Assembly: GCA_965198725.1 (NCBI GenBank)
Contig: CBDAPX010000001.1
Location: forward strand, 186,001 to 250,000
DNA length: 64,000 nucleotides
Reading direction: 5' to 3'
Source: CBDAPX01 sp965198725
Lineage (GTDB): Bacteria; Pseudomonadota; Alphaproteobacteria; Rhodobacterales; Rhodobacteraceae
Shown: positions 26,300-33,188 of the stretch, in pieces
How positions within the stretch are numbered: position 1 is the first letter of the stretch
Layout: the number at the start of each line of letters is the position of its first letter
Notes under the pieces: generated by a model
Database searches by the model: none
Seen by the model: the letters and a program-made list of their open reading frames with translations, nothing else
What the model was told of the DNA's origin: nothing
Made by a program: the position numbers and the translations under genes

Positions 26300-27027
26300 G
26301 AAAAAATCCGGTAATAGAGCCAGTCAGGCAGGAATTGCGACAGGCGGAAAACCCATGAGAACGCGGTTGGAAAACTGCGTTTGAAATGGCCGGTCTGCAT
26401 GTGTTCGAACATGATCTGGGCGGCGGCGTCCGGCTCCATGATGAACGGCATGGTGAACGTGTTCTTGTCTGTCAGACGGGTGCGAATGAAACCCGGATTG
26501 GCCACCTGTACATCGACACCTGTCTTGCGCAAATCGGCATACATGCTTTCGGCCAGAACCATGGTCCCGGCCTTAGACGCCGAATAACCGATCGCGCCCG
26601 GCAAGCCGCGAAAGCCCGACAGGGACCCGGTGATCACGATGTGACCGGCGTCCTTGGCCACCATTTGCGGAACCACGGCCCCCATGACGCGGACCAAACC
26701 GGTAAAGTTGATATCTGCCATGGCCGTGGCCTGCGCGGCGTTCCATTCGGTGGCGGGCATGGGCCAGTAAATCCCGGCGAGGAAGACCACACCGTCGACA
26801 TCCCCGACCTGTTGGGCAGCCGCCTGAACGCTGGCATCATCAGCGACGTCCATCGGCACGACAAGACTGCTGCCCGGCAGACCCGCGGCCACCTCGTTCA
26901 GCTTGTCTTCTGATCTGGCGGACAAGATAACCTCGGCACCCGTGCGGCTGAGGATCGCGGCCAAAGCCGCCCCCAAACCTTCACTTGCACCGACCAGCCA
27001 ATACCGTTTGCCGGTCCATTCCCTCAT
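26296..27027 (-). CDS. Short-chain dehydrogenase/reductase, last gene of the RpoE-linked operon
   Basis: A 243-residue classical SDR: cofactor loop VGASEGLGAALA (TGxxxGxG type), the GVVFLAGIYWP strand where NNAG usually stands, and a catalytic Ser-Tyr-Lys in ITGSLSGFRGLPGAIGYSASKAG. A hydrophobic C-terminal tail (FLPDWLYYRIFS) suggests membrane contact. It overlaps the DUF3833 gene by four bases. From memory, its counterpart in Rhodobacter sphaeroides is the distal gene of the operon divergent from rpoE-chrR (RSP_1087). Confidence 0.85.
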   Translation of the reverse strand: MREWTGKRYWLVGASEGLGAALAAILSRTGAEVILSARSEDKLNEVAAGLPGSSLVVPMDVADDASVQAAAQQVGDVDGVVFLAGIYWPMPATEWNAAQATAMADINFTGLVRVMGAVVPQMVAKDAGHIVITGSLSGFRGLPGAIGYSASKAGTMVLAESMYADLRKTGVDVQVANPGFIRTRLTDKNTFTMPFIMEPDAAAQIMFEHMQTGHFKRSFPTAFSWVFRLSQFLPDWLYYRIFS

Positions 27028-27608
27028 GCGGCTTCCTGTTCTCGCGCGTCTTCTTCGACCGGACGGATCGTGGCAACCAGCTCCGCGACCTGAATGCCGA
27101 ATTTGCGGAATTGGCTGCGGTTCACGATGGTGCCGTTCGGGGCAAGGTACATCCAGTCGACGGCATCCAACTCATGCCCGCCTGACGCCTCCGGCAGCTT
27201 GATGCGATATTTCAGCAGAACAGCAGACCCGATTTGCCGGCCGCTTCCGACGCCGACCACGTCATCGGCCCGGGCTTCGATCTGCCCGTCCGGGAGCACC
27301 GTCAGATGCCATGCCCGGTCTTGCGTGGTTTCGCCGTCATAGATGAAATGCTCTTTCATCACGCCGACGTTGCCGTCCCATGACGCATCAAAATAGCCCA
27401 CGAACCGGGATGAAACGCGACCCGTTGGACCGTAAATCACGCCTTCGCACACCGAAGGGCCATTCAGCCGTTGGCGAATGTCAAAGAATTCACCAGAATT
27501 GCCGTAGTCCTCAGGCTTTTGCGCCAAAAAGGACATGTAACTGCGTTGGGCAAACAGGATGGCCAGCACGATGAAAGCGCCAAGCAGTATGAGGGCAAAG
27601 GTTTCCAT
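27024..27608 (-). CDS. DUF3833 family protein
   Basis: A 194-residue protein with an N-terminal membrane anchor (METFALILLGAFIVLAILF) and then a beta-rich domain beginning after FLAQKPEDYGN. DUF3833-type motifs: G-V-I-Y-G-x-x-G-R-V-S-S-R-F, FIYDGETTQDRAWHLTVLPDGQIEARADDVVG and the Trp-rich DWMYLAPNGTIVNRSQFRKFGI. Related proteins are outer-membrane lipoproteins in gammaproteobacteria; here there is no lipobox, only a transmembrane helix. Function is unknown; context places it in the singlet-oxygen/furan fatty acid gene set. Confidence 0.75.
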   Translation of the reverse strand: METFALILLGAFIVLAILFAQRSYMSFLAQKPEDYGNSGEFFDIRQRLNGPSVCEGVIYGPTGRVSSRFVGYFDASWDGNVGVMKEHFIYDGETTQDRAWHLTVLPDGQIEARADDVVGVGSGRQIGSAVLLKYRIKLPEASGGHELDAVDWMYLAPNGTIVNRSQFRKFGIQVAELVATIRPVEEDAREQEAA

Positions 27609-27609
27609 G

Positions 27610-28857
27610 TCAGAGATCCTTTAGATCGGTCGTCGCGAGCAACAGCACCGCGCATGCCTTCAGCACACAGGGCACACCTGCGTACAACAAGGACAACAGT
27701 TGGAGGGAGGACGCCGAGTTTTCGGCGCCAGAAGTATATCCTGCGCTTTGCAGCAGCGGTAATAGTGATACGGCTGCAAAGGCGAGGGTGAATTTCGTGG
27801 CAAAGGCCCAAAGGCCGAACCCTTCGGTCGCCTGGGGTGAAACGCGTGCCAGCCGGGCGGCAAACAACGCAGGGAGCAAGGTCATATCCGCCCCGAGCGC
27901 GATACCAGAGGCAAAGCAAATCAGCGCAAAGGCAACAACATCGCCGGTTCCAAGGGTCAGGGCAAAACCAAACGCCAAAATCGACAGAACCATACCGGCC
28001 AGCAGACACGCCTTGGCACCGACCTGTTCTGCCAATTTGCCCCAAATCGGCGCGGCCACGGCAGCGGACAGGAAAAACAACAGCAAGAGTGGCCCTTCCA
28101 TCCCGGGCGCGCCCAACCGGCTGTCCACAAAAAACAGGAACAGCGTGGACGAAACCGCCACTGGGGCTGCATTGACAAGTCCGATGATCAGCAACCTGCG
28201 CGCAGTCGGGTCAGACAGGATTTCCATAAAGCCAGCGGCATCCTGAGGCACCAGCGCGTCGCCCCATTCGCCCCGCATCGCAGCGCTTGCAAACAAGGCA
28301 AGAACCGCAAAGCAAACGGCAAAAGCGGCATAGGGGTGGTTTGTTCCCAGCACCAGAACGGTCGGCGCGACAGCCGCCGCGCAAACACCGATCAGCGCAC
28401 CGGTTTCCCGCCACCGCGCCAGACGCAAATGGCCTGCGTCACCCAGCGTTGCGGCTTTGGCGACGCCTTGGGCGTAAAAACAGATGGTCAAAAAGCTGAA
28501 GGTCGAAAAGACCACAACCAGCATCGCTGCAAACCAAGCCAATGGCGGGATCGGCGGCGCTACGGCGAAGAGGCCAAGCATACCGACCGCCATCAATGCT
28601 GCGGCCACCGCCACAGCAGGCCCACGATAAGGCGACAAAACACGCGCCAAACGACCCAAGAGGGGGTCTTGCACGACGTCCAGCAACCGAAGACCGAACA
28701 AAACCGCGCCCAACGCGGCAAGGCTGACACCATAGCTGTCCACAAAGAATTTCGGCGCATGGATATAGATCGGCAAGCCTGCCGCCGCGAGCAACGCGGC
28801 AAACAGGGCAAAGGCCGGCAACCTTGCGCTTTTGATATCCGTGTGGACCATTGTCAT
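27610..28857 (-). CDS. MFS transporter (GPH/MFS_2-like)
   Basis: A 415-residue inner-membrane protein with about twelve hydrophobic helices and the MFS_2 (glycoside-pentoside-hexuronide:cation symporter) hallmarks: LRLLDVVQDPLLGRLAR between helices 2 and 3 (the conserved D-x-x-x-D-P motif) and FVDSRLGAPGMEGPLLLLFFLSAAVAAPIWGKLAEQVG after the midpoint. The substrate is unknown. It overlaps the DUF1365 gene by four bases. Its position equals that of the symporter gene in the R. sphaeroides rpoE-divergent operon. Confidence 0.85.
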   Translation of the reverse strand: MTMVHTDIKSARLPAFALFAALLAAAGLPIYIHAPKFFVDSYGVSLAALGAVLFGLRLLDVVQDPLLGRLARVLSPYRGPAVAVAAALMAVGMLGLFAVAPPIPPLAWFAAMLVVVFSTFSFLTICFYAQGVAKAATLGDAGHLRLARWRETGALIGVCAAAVAPTVLVLGTNHPYAAFAVCFAVLALFASAAMRGEWGDALVPQDAAGFMEILSDPTARRLLIIGLVNAAPVAVSSTLFLFFVDSRLGAPGMEGPLLLLFFLSAAVAAPIWGKLAEQVGAKACLLAGMVLSILAFGFALTLGTGDVVAFALICFASGIALGADMTLLPALFAARLARVSPQATEGFGLWAFATKFTLAFAAVSLLPLLQSAGYTSGAENSASSLQLLSLLYAGVPCVLKACAVLLLATTDLKDL

Positions 28858-29609
28858 CCGCGCGACACCTCATCGCTCGGCGGGGTGGGACGGACGCGAT
28901 AGCGCGCGTTTTTCCACCAAAGCTTCACCGCCTGCCAATGGATCAAACCAAGCACCCGGCGCGACCCCATAGGACGACGCCACGCAGCGCGCAAAATACT
29001 TGTATTGGTCAGCGGAGCACGCCGACCGGTCAGGGTCGCGATCAGACCCCCGTTGTCCTGTTTGTAGTCGATCCAGATGCCGATGCGATCCGTGCGGATG
29101 TCAAAGCGGAACTCGTAACCACCTTCGATTGGCTGAAATGGTGAGACATAGAATATCTTGGTCGCCGTCAGACTGTCTTCGGCTCGGATCGGGCGCAGGT
29201 CGGCATGATGGCACAGATAAGAATGCCGCTCTCCGAACGTATTGGTGACCTCGGCAATGACAACCGTCAGATCGTCATCAGTGTAGCACAGCCAAAAGCT
29301 GACCGGATTAAAGACATGTCCCCAGAACCGCGGCTGCGCCAGCAGCAGAATGCGGTCCGGTTGCGAAAGGCCATGATCGCCCAGAATATGCCGGACCCAC
29401 GCCGCGCCACGACCTTGTCCGGGCGCGCCGCCGTGATCCCCATCATGCAACGAGGTGACATTGCCCCGGTTGCGCGAAAACAAAGACGGTCCTTTGGACG
29501 TGTTTTCCGCATCCAGCAGGATGTAATCCACCGAATAGCGAAAGGCGTTGCGAATGTCGCCCCTGCGCCCGTGGAAGGTCTGTCCTTCGATATGATCGAT
29601 CGCAAACAT
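28854..29609 (-). CDS. DUF1365 family protein
   Basis: A 251-residue protein with the DUF1365 features GQTFHGRRGDIRNAFRYSVDYILLD at the N terminus, RILLLAQPRFWGHVFNPVSFWLCY, TNTFGERHSYLCH and FYVSPFQPIEGGYEFRF. Proteins of this family travel with the FAD oxidoreductase next door and, in many bacteria, with a cyclopropane-fatty-acid-synthase-like methyltransferase. In R. sphaeroides the equivalent pair is needed for the singlet-oxygen response and has been linked to furan fatty acids (from memory). No methyltransferase gene is present here. Confidence 0.88.
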   Translation of the reverse strand: MFAIDHIEGQTFHGRRGDIRNAFRYSVDYILLDAENTSKGPSLFSRNRGNVTSLHDGDHGGAPGQGRGAAWVRHILGDHGLSQPDRILLLAQPRFWGHVFNPVSFWLCYTDDDLTVVIAEVTNTFGERHSYLCHHADLRPIRAEDSLTATKIFYVSPFQPIEGGYEFRFDIRTDRIGIWIDYKQDNGGLIATLTGRRAPLTNTSILRAAWRRPMGSRRVLGLIHWQAVKLWWKNARYRVRPTPPSDEVSRG

Positions 29610-29612
29610 TTT

Positions 29613-30914
29613 TTACTCTGCCGCCACCGCCAGCGTGTCCTGACGATTGATCGCTTCGACAACGTCCACAGCGCTCGACAAACCATCCTCATGGAAGCCG
29701 CTTTTCATCCACGCCCCGCAGAACCACGTGTTATTGGCCCCGTTGTTTTCCCGGATCTCTTCCTGCGCATTCAACGCCGGGATGTCATAGACCGGATGGC
29801 GCAACGTGACCTGATCATAGATCAGCTCTTCGCGGATCTGGCGTTTGGTGTTCAAAGTGACGAAATGCGGATCATCCATCGGGATGGGTTGCAGCGAATT
29901 CATCCAGTAGGTCAGATCGATAACGTCAGACTGTGCGTTGCGGTCCTCGGTATAGACCCAGCTGGACCACACTTTGCGCCGCTTTGGCATGATCGCTTCA
30001 TCCGCATGAAGCACAATATCGTTCGGTTGATACCGAACTGCGCCAAGGCTGCTTTGCTCTTGCGGGGTTGGGTCCGCCAGCATGGACAGCGAGTCATCCG
30101 AGTGGGTGGCAAAGATCACCTGATCAAAGGGCTCCCATTCGCCGCCCCAAACGCGCAGCTCAGCCCCCATTGGGTTGCGACGGACCGCCTGGATGGGGGC
30201 ACCGGTGCGGATATCGACACCTTGCCGGCGCATCGCGACATCAAGTTTGCGAACGTATTCGATTGAACCGCCTTTGACCGTGTACCATTGGTGCTGGCCT
30301 TTGTGGGACAAGAGCGCATGGTTGTCGAAAAACCGCAGCATTGCGTAGGCCGGGAAATCAAGGATTTGTTCCTTGGGCGTCGACCAGATCGCGCCCGAAA
30401 ACGGCAAAAGATAGTATTCGCGGAACCAACGTCGCAGATCGAGCAGGTCAAGAAGCTGGCCAACCGTGATGTCAGGATGTGCCTCTACCGTCTCCAACGC
30501 CTTTTTGTTGAACCGGATCAGGTCAGACACCATGCGGACGAAACCCGGCGTGACCACATTGCGCCGCTGGGCGAAAAGCGAGTCCAGACTGTTGAGCGCG
30601 TATTCGATGCGCCCGCCGTCAATCGAGACACCAAAGCTCATCCGGGAGGGTGCCGTTTCGACGCCAAGCGCGTGGAACAAAGCCGTCAGATAAGGGTAGT
30701 TGGCGTGGTTGAACACGATAAAGCCGGTATCGACCGGCTGATCCCCACGCTTCCCGGCCATGACAGTCCGGGCATGACCGCCAATGCGTTTTTCCGCCTC
30801 GAACAAGGTCACGTGATGGGTATCGGCCAGCAAATGTGCTGCCCCCATCCCGGAAATGCCTGCACCTATTACTGCTACTCTTTTTGGCGCAACTGCACCT
30901 GCTTCAAATGGCAT
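29613..30914 (-). CDS. FAD-dependent oxidoreductase (amine-oxidase fold) linked to RpoE/ChrR
   Basis: A 433-residue flavoprotein: FAD-binding loop VAVIGAGISGMGAAHLLA (about 13-30), LFEAEKRIGGHARTV, the DTGFIVFNHANYPYLTALF motif typical of this subgroup, and the C-terminal FAD contact NTWFCGAWMKSGFHEDGLSSAVDVVEAI. It is first in a leftward five-gene operon (with DUF1365, MFS, DUF3833, SDR) divergent from rpoE-chrR, the arrangement of R. sphaeroides RSP_1091-1087. It probably acts on membrane lipids; the exact reaction is not shown by sequence. Confidence 0.88.
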   Translation of the reverse strand: MPFEAGAVAPKRVAVIGAGISGMGAAHLLADTHHVTLFEAEKRIGGHARTVMAGKRGDQPVDTGFIVFNHANYPYLTALFHALGVETAPSRMSFGVSIDGGRIEYALNSLDSLFAQRRNVVTPGFVRMVSDLIRFNKKALETVEAHPDITVGQLLDLLDLRRWFREYYLLPFSGAIWSTPKEQILDFPAYAMLRFFDNHALLSHKGQHQWYTVKGGSIEYVRKLDVAMRRQGVDIRTGAPIQAVRRNPMGAELRVWGGEWEPFDQVIFATHSDDSLSMLADPTPQEQSSLGAVRYQPNDIVLHADEAIMPKRRKVWSSWVYTEDRNAQSDVIDLTYWMNSLQPIPMDDPHFVTLNTKRQIREELIYDQVTLRHPVYDIPALNAQEEIRENNGANNTWFCGAWMKSGFHEDGLSSAVDVVEAINRQDTLAVAAE

Positions 30915-30995
30915 TCGACCACATGCTCCAATCCGTATTTGTCAGGGATACGCGTCGCCGCACCGAACGGATGCAAAAGAAAAGAGAATTTTGTT

Positions 30996-31035
30996 TGATC
31001 CAAAGTGATCCAACCGGCTGCGACGCTCGTAGCTC
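30996..31035 (+). promoter_or_regulatory. Candidate autoregulated RpoE promoter of rpoE-chrR
   Basis: TGATCC, the -35 element known for R. sphaeroides sigma-E promoters, occurs at 30996-31001 and 31006-31011 (and again at 31054-31059). Eighteen bases after the second copy is TAGCTC (31030-31035), a partial match to the expected TAAGA-type -10. Transcription would then begin near 31041, ahead of the chosen GTG starts. The -10 match is weak, so this is a candidate only. No TGATCC pointing leftward was found for the divergent operon. Confidence 0.4.
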
Positions 31036-31111
31036 TTGCATGTTGACCACGGTTGATCCAGTCAAAGAACAGGACCTTGTCGAGCGCGCAGTGCGGTCGG
31101 GCAAGTCCAAG

Positions 31112-31681
31112 GTGACTGGAAAGACGGTGGCGACAGAGCAAACAACATCTGCCCGGAATGCGTGTGTCGAGCATGTACATCGTATCCGCGATACGCAGGA
31201 TCAGGTTGCTTTTGCCGAGCTGTTCCAGCATTTCGCACCGCGCGTCAAAGCGTTCCTGATGAAATCAGGCGCAGACGCGACGCTGGCAGAAGAGTGCGCT
31301 CAGGAAGTTATGGCCACGTTGTGGCACAAGGCGCATCTGTTCGATCCGACGCGCGCATCGGTGGCCACATGGGTGTTTACCATTGCGCGGAACCGCAAGA
31401 TCGACGTGCTGCGCAAACAAAGACGGCCCGAGCCCGAGGATTTGCCTTGGGGACCAGAGGCCGAGCCGGACCAGGCAGATGCCTTGGCCCTGCAACAGGA
31501 GAGCGAACAATTGCGTGCGGCCCTTGGTAAATTGCCAGCCGCACAACGGGAACTGATCGAAAGGGCCTATTACGGTGACCTGAGCCACAGCGAAATTGCC
31601 GCAGAGACGGGATTACCACTGGGCACGATCAAATCGAGAATTAGGTTGGCGTTGGAACGACTGCGCCACTCAATGAAGTGA
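31112..31681 (+). CDS. rpoE: RNA polymerase sigma factor RpoE (singlet-oxygen response, ChrR-controlled)
   Basis: An ECF sigma factor of about 189 residues. Region 2: AFAELFQHFAPRVKAFLMKSG...EECAQEVMATLWHKAHLFDPTRASVATWVFTIARNRKIDVLRK; region 4: LPAAQRELIERAYYGDLSHSEIAAETGLPLGTIKSRIRLALERLR. These match the R. sphaeroides ChrR-bound RpoE closely. The start is uncertain: GTG 31112 is used; GTG 31127 follows GGAAAG closely; ATG 31040 would coincide with the predicted transcription start. In the known system zinc-bound ChrR holds the sigma factor until singlet oxygen triggers release. The stop is six bases before the chrR ATG. Confidence 0.93.
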   Translation: MTGKTVATEQTTSARNACVEHVHRIRDTQDQVAFAELFQHFAPRVKAFLMKSGADATLAEECAQEVMATLWHKAHLFDPTRASVATWVFTIARNRKIDVLRKQRRPEPEDLPWGPEAEPDQADALALQQESEQLRAALGKLPAAQRELIERAYYGDLSHSEIAAETGLPLGTIKSRIRLALERLRHSMK

Positions 31682-31686
31682 AAAGA

Positions 31687-32346
31687 ATGATGACGGGAAC
31701 AATTAAACATCATCTGTCCGACGAAATCCTGATGGCTTACTCCGCCGGGACCTTGCCGGAAGCGTTTAATCTGATGGTTGCCAGCCATCTGTCGCTGTGT
31801 GACGAATGCCGCGCACGTGTTGCGGCCTTTGACGCTGTGGGCGGCGCATTGATCGAAGAGCCCGCGGAAAGCACGGCAGAACTAAGCGCGGGCAGCTTAG
31901 AAGCGACACTGGCGATGATTGCCGGCGGCGCACCTGCCGCGGACAAAGCGATCCGAGTACCCGAAGGCGTGTTGCCTGCGCCATTGCAAGACTATGTCGG
32001 TGGTGATCTGGACGCGATAAAATGGCGTCCGATCGGAATGGGCGTGAAACAGGCGATTTTGTCGACATCTTCCGAAGCGACCGCGCGGCTGTTGTATATC
32101 CCGGCGGGCACGGCTGTTCCGGATCACGGACATCATGGGACCGAAATGACCATGGTTCTTCAGGGTGCCTTTTCGGATGAGATCGACCGCTTTGGTCGGG
32201 GCGATGTGGAAATGGCGGACGAAGACCTGCATCATACGCCTGTGGCGGACATCAGCGAAGACTGCATATGTCTGGCCGTGACCGACGCACTGCTCAAATT
32301 CAACAGTTTGATCACGCGCATCGCGCAACCGTTCCTGCGGATTTGA
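31687..32346 (+). CDS. chrR: Anti-sigma factor ChrR (zinc, cupin)
   Basis: A 219-residue anti-sigma factor. The N-terminal zinc-binding anti-sigma domain has His8/His9, His34, Cys38 and Cys41 (KHHLSDE ... ASHLSLCDEC), matching the H-x(n)-H-x3-C-x2-C site of ChrR. The C-terminal cupin (about 100-200) carries a second metal site, VPDHGHHGTEMTMVLQG with a later His in DLHHTPVA. ATG 31687 or 31690 are both possible, and an in-frame GTG at 31678 would overlap rpoE. It is followed by a strong terminator at 32376. Confidence 0.93.
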   Translation: MMTGTIKHHLSDEILMAYSAGTLPEAFNLMVASHLSLCDECRARVAAFDAVGGALIEEPAESTAELSAGSLEATLAMIAGGAPAADKAIRVPEGVLPAPLQDYVGGDLDAIKWRPIGMGVKQAILSTSSEATARLLYIPAGTAVPDHGHHGTEMTMVLQGAFSDEIDRFGRGDVEMADEDLHHTPVADISEDCICLAVTDALLKFNSLITRIAQPFLRI

Positions 32347-32375
32347 CGCGCGACAGCCAGCGACAAAAGACAATG

Positions 32376-32408
32376 ACCCCGGAGTGAAATCCGGGGTTTA
32401 TTTGTTTT
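32376..32408 (+). terminator. Rho-independent terminator after rpoE-chrR
   Basis: ACCCCGGA (32376-32383) and TCCGGGGT (32390-32397) form a perfect eight-base stem with the loop GTGAAA, followed by the T-rich TTATTTGTTTT. It lies 30 bases past the chrR stop. Confidence 0.85.
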
Positions 32409-32469
32409 GCGGAATTGACCTTTGGCGGCGTTAAATGTCTGGTCAGACCTAAATTAATACGGGCCGCAC

Positions 32470-33180
32470 GTGATACCGCAGATTTCAACATTTCAAACCG
32501 CTGCCGAGGGTCTGCAAGCAGAGTTGGACCTGTTGGACGCAGTCTGCGGGGCGGAATGCGCGGCAACAGCTATGCTGTGGCAGGCCAAGACCCCTGCCCT
32601 TGTGTTGCCCGAAGCGATGGCGCGCTCCGAAACCTTTGACATTGCAGCAAGTCAAAGTGCGGCGCGCGGTTGGCCTGTCTTCACTCGCAGAACCGGTGGT
32701 GGCCTCACGCCGCAAGGCCCCGGTGTTCTTAACCTCGCGATGGTGTTTGAGCGGTCCGCGTTTAACGTGGAAACGGTTCATACCTGCTACGATCTGATCT
32801 GTGATGTGCTGACAGACGGCTGCAAACCGTTTGGTGTCTCACCAACACCCGGTGCCGTGAAACACAGCTTTTGTGACGGCGATCACAACCTGCATGTTGA
32901 GGGCCAAAAACTCGTAGGAACGGCACAGCGATGGCGCGGCGATTTCGTGTTGTGCCATGCGCTGATCCTGACGTCCTTGGACCTTAATCCGGCTGTCACC
33001 GCCATCGCCGCAATTGGCTCAGACTTGGGGCGACCGGAGCGGTACGAACGGGAAGTGCATACGTCTCTGGCAACGCTCATGCCCGCATGGGACGCGCATT
33101 TCGAGGCGATCTTTGCAGGAACCCTGGAACAGACCTTGATGGCCCGTGGATTTCAGTTTGCAGAACCGAACAAGGTCTGA
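32470..33180 (+). CDS. Lipoate-protein ligase A-like (BPL/LplA) protein
   Basis: A 236-residue protein of the biotin/lipoate ligase fold, starting at GTG 32470. The lipoyl-AMP binding motif is FTRRTGGGLTPQGPGVLNLAMVF (family RRxSGGGxVxHxxGxLN) and the acceptor Lys region is VEGQKLVGTAQRW. The usual HD in the loop is replaced by PQG. A run of Cys (CYDLICDVLTDGC) is unusual. The protein is shorter than E. coli LplA because it lacks the C-terminal accessory domain, so it could be an octanoyl/lipoyl amidotransferase (LipM/LipL type). No ribosome-binding site is evident. Confidence 0.75.
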   Translation: MIPQISTFQTAAEGLQAELDLLDAVCGAECAATAMLWQAKTPALVLPEAMARSETFDIAASQSAARGWPVFTRRTGGGLTPQGPGVLNLAMVFERSAFNVETVHTCYDLICDVLTDGCKPFGVSPTPGAVKHSFCDGDHNLHVEGQKLVGTAQRWRGDFVLCHALILTSLDLNPAVTAIAAIGSDLGRPERYEREVHTSLATLMPAWDAHFEAIFAGTLEQTLMARGFQFAEPNKV

Positions 33181-33188
33181 ACCGCGGT

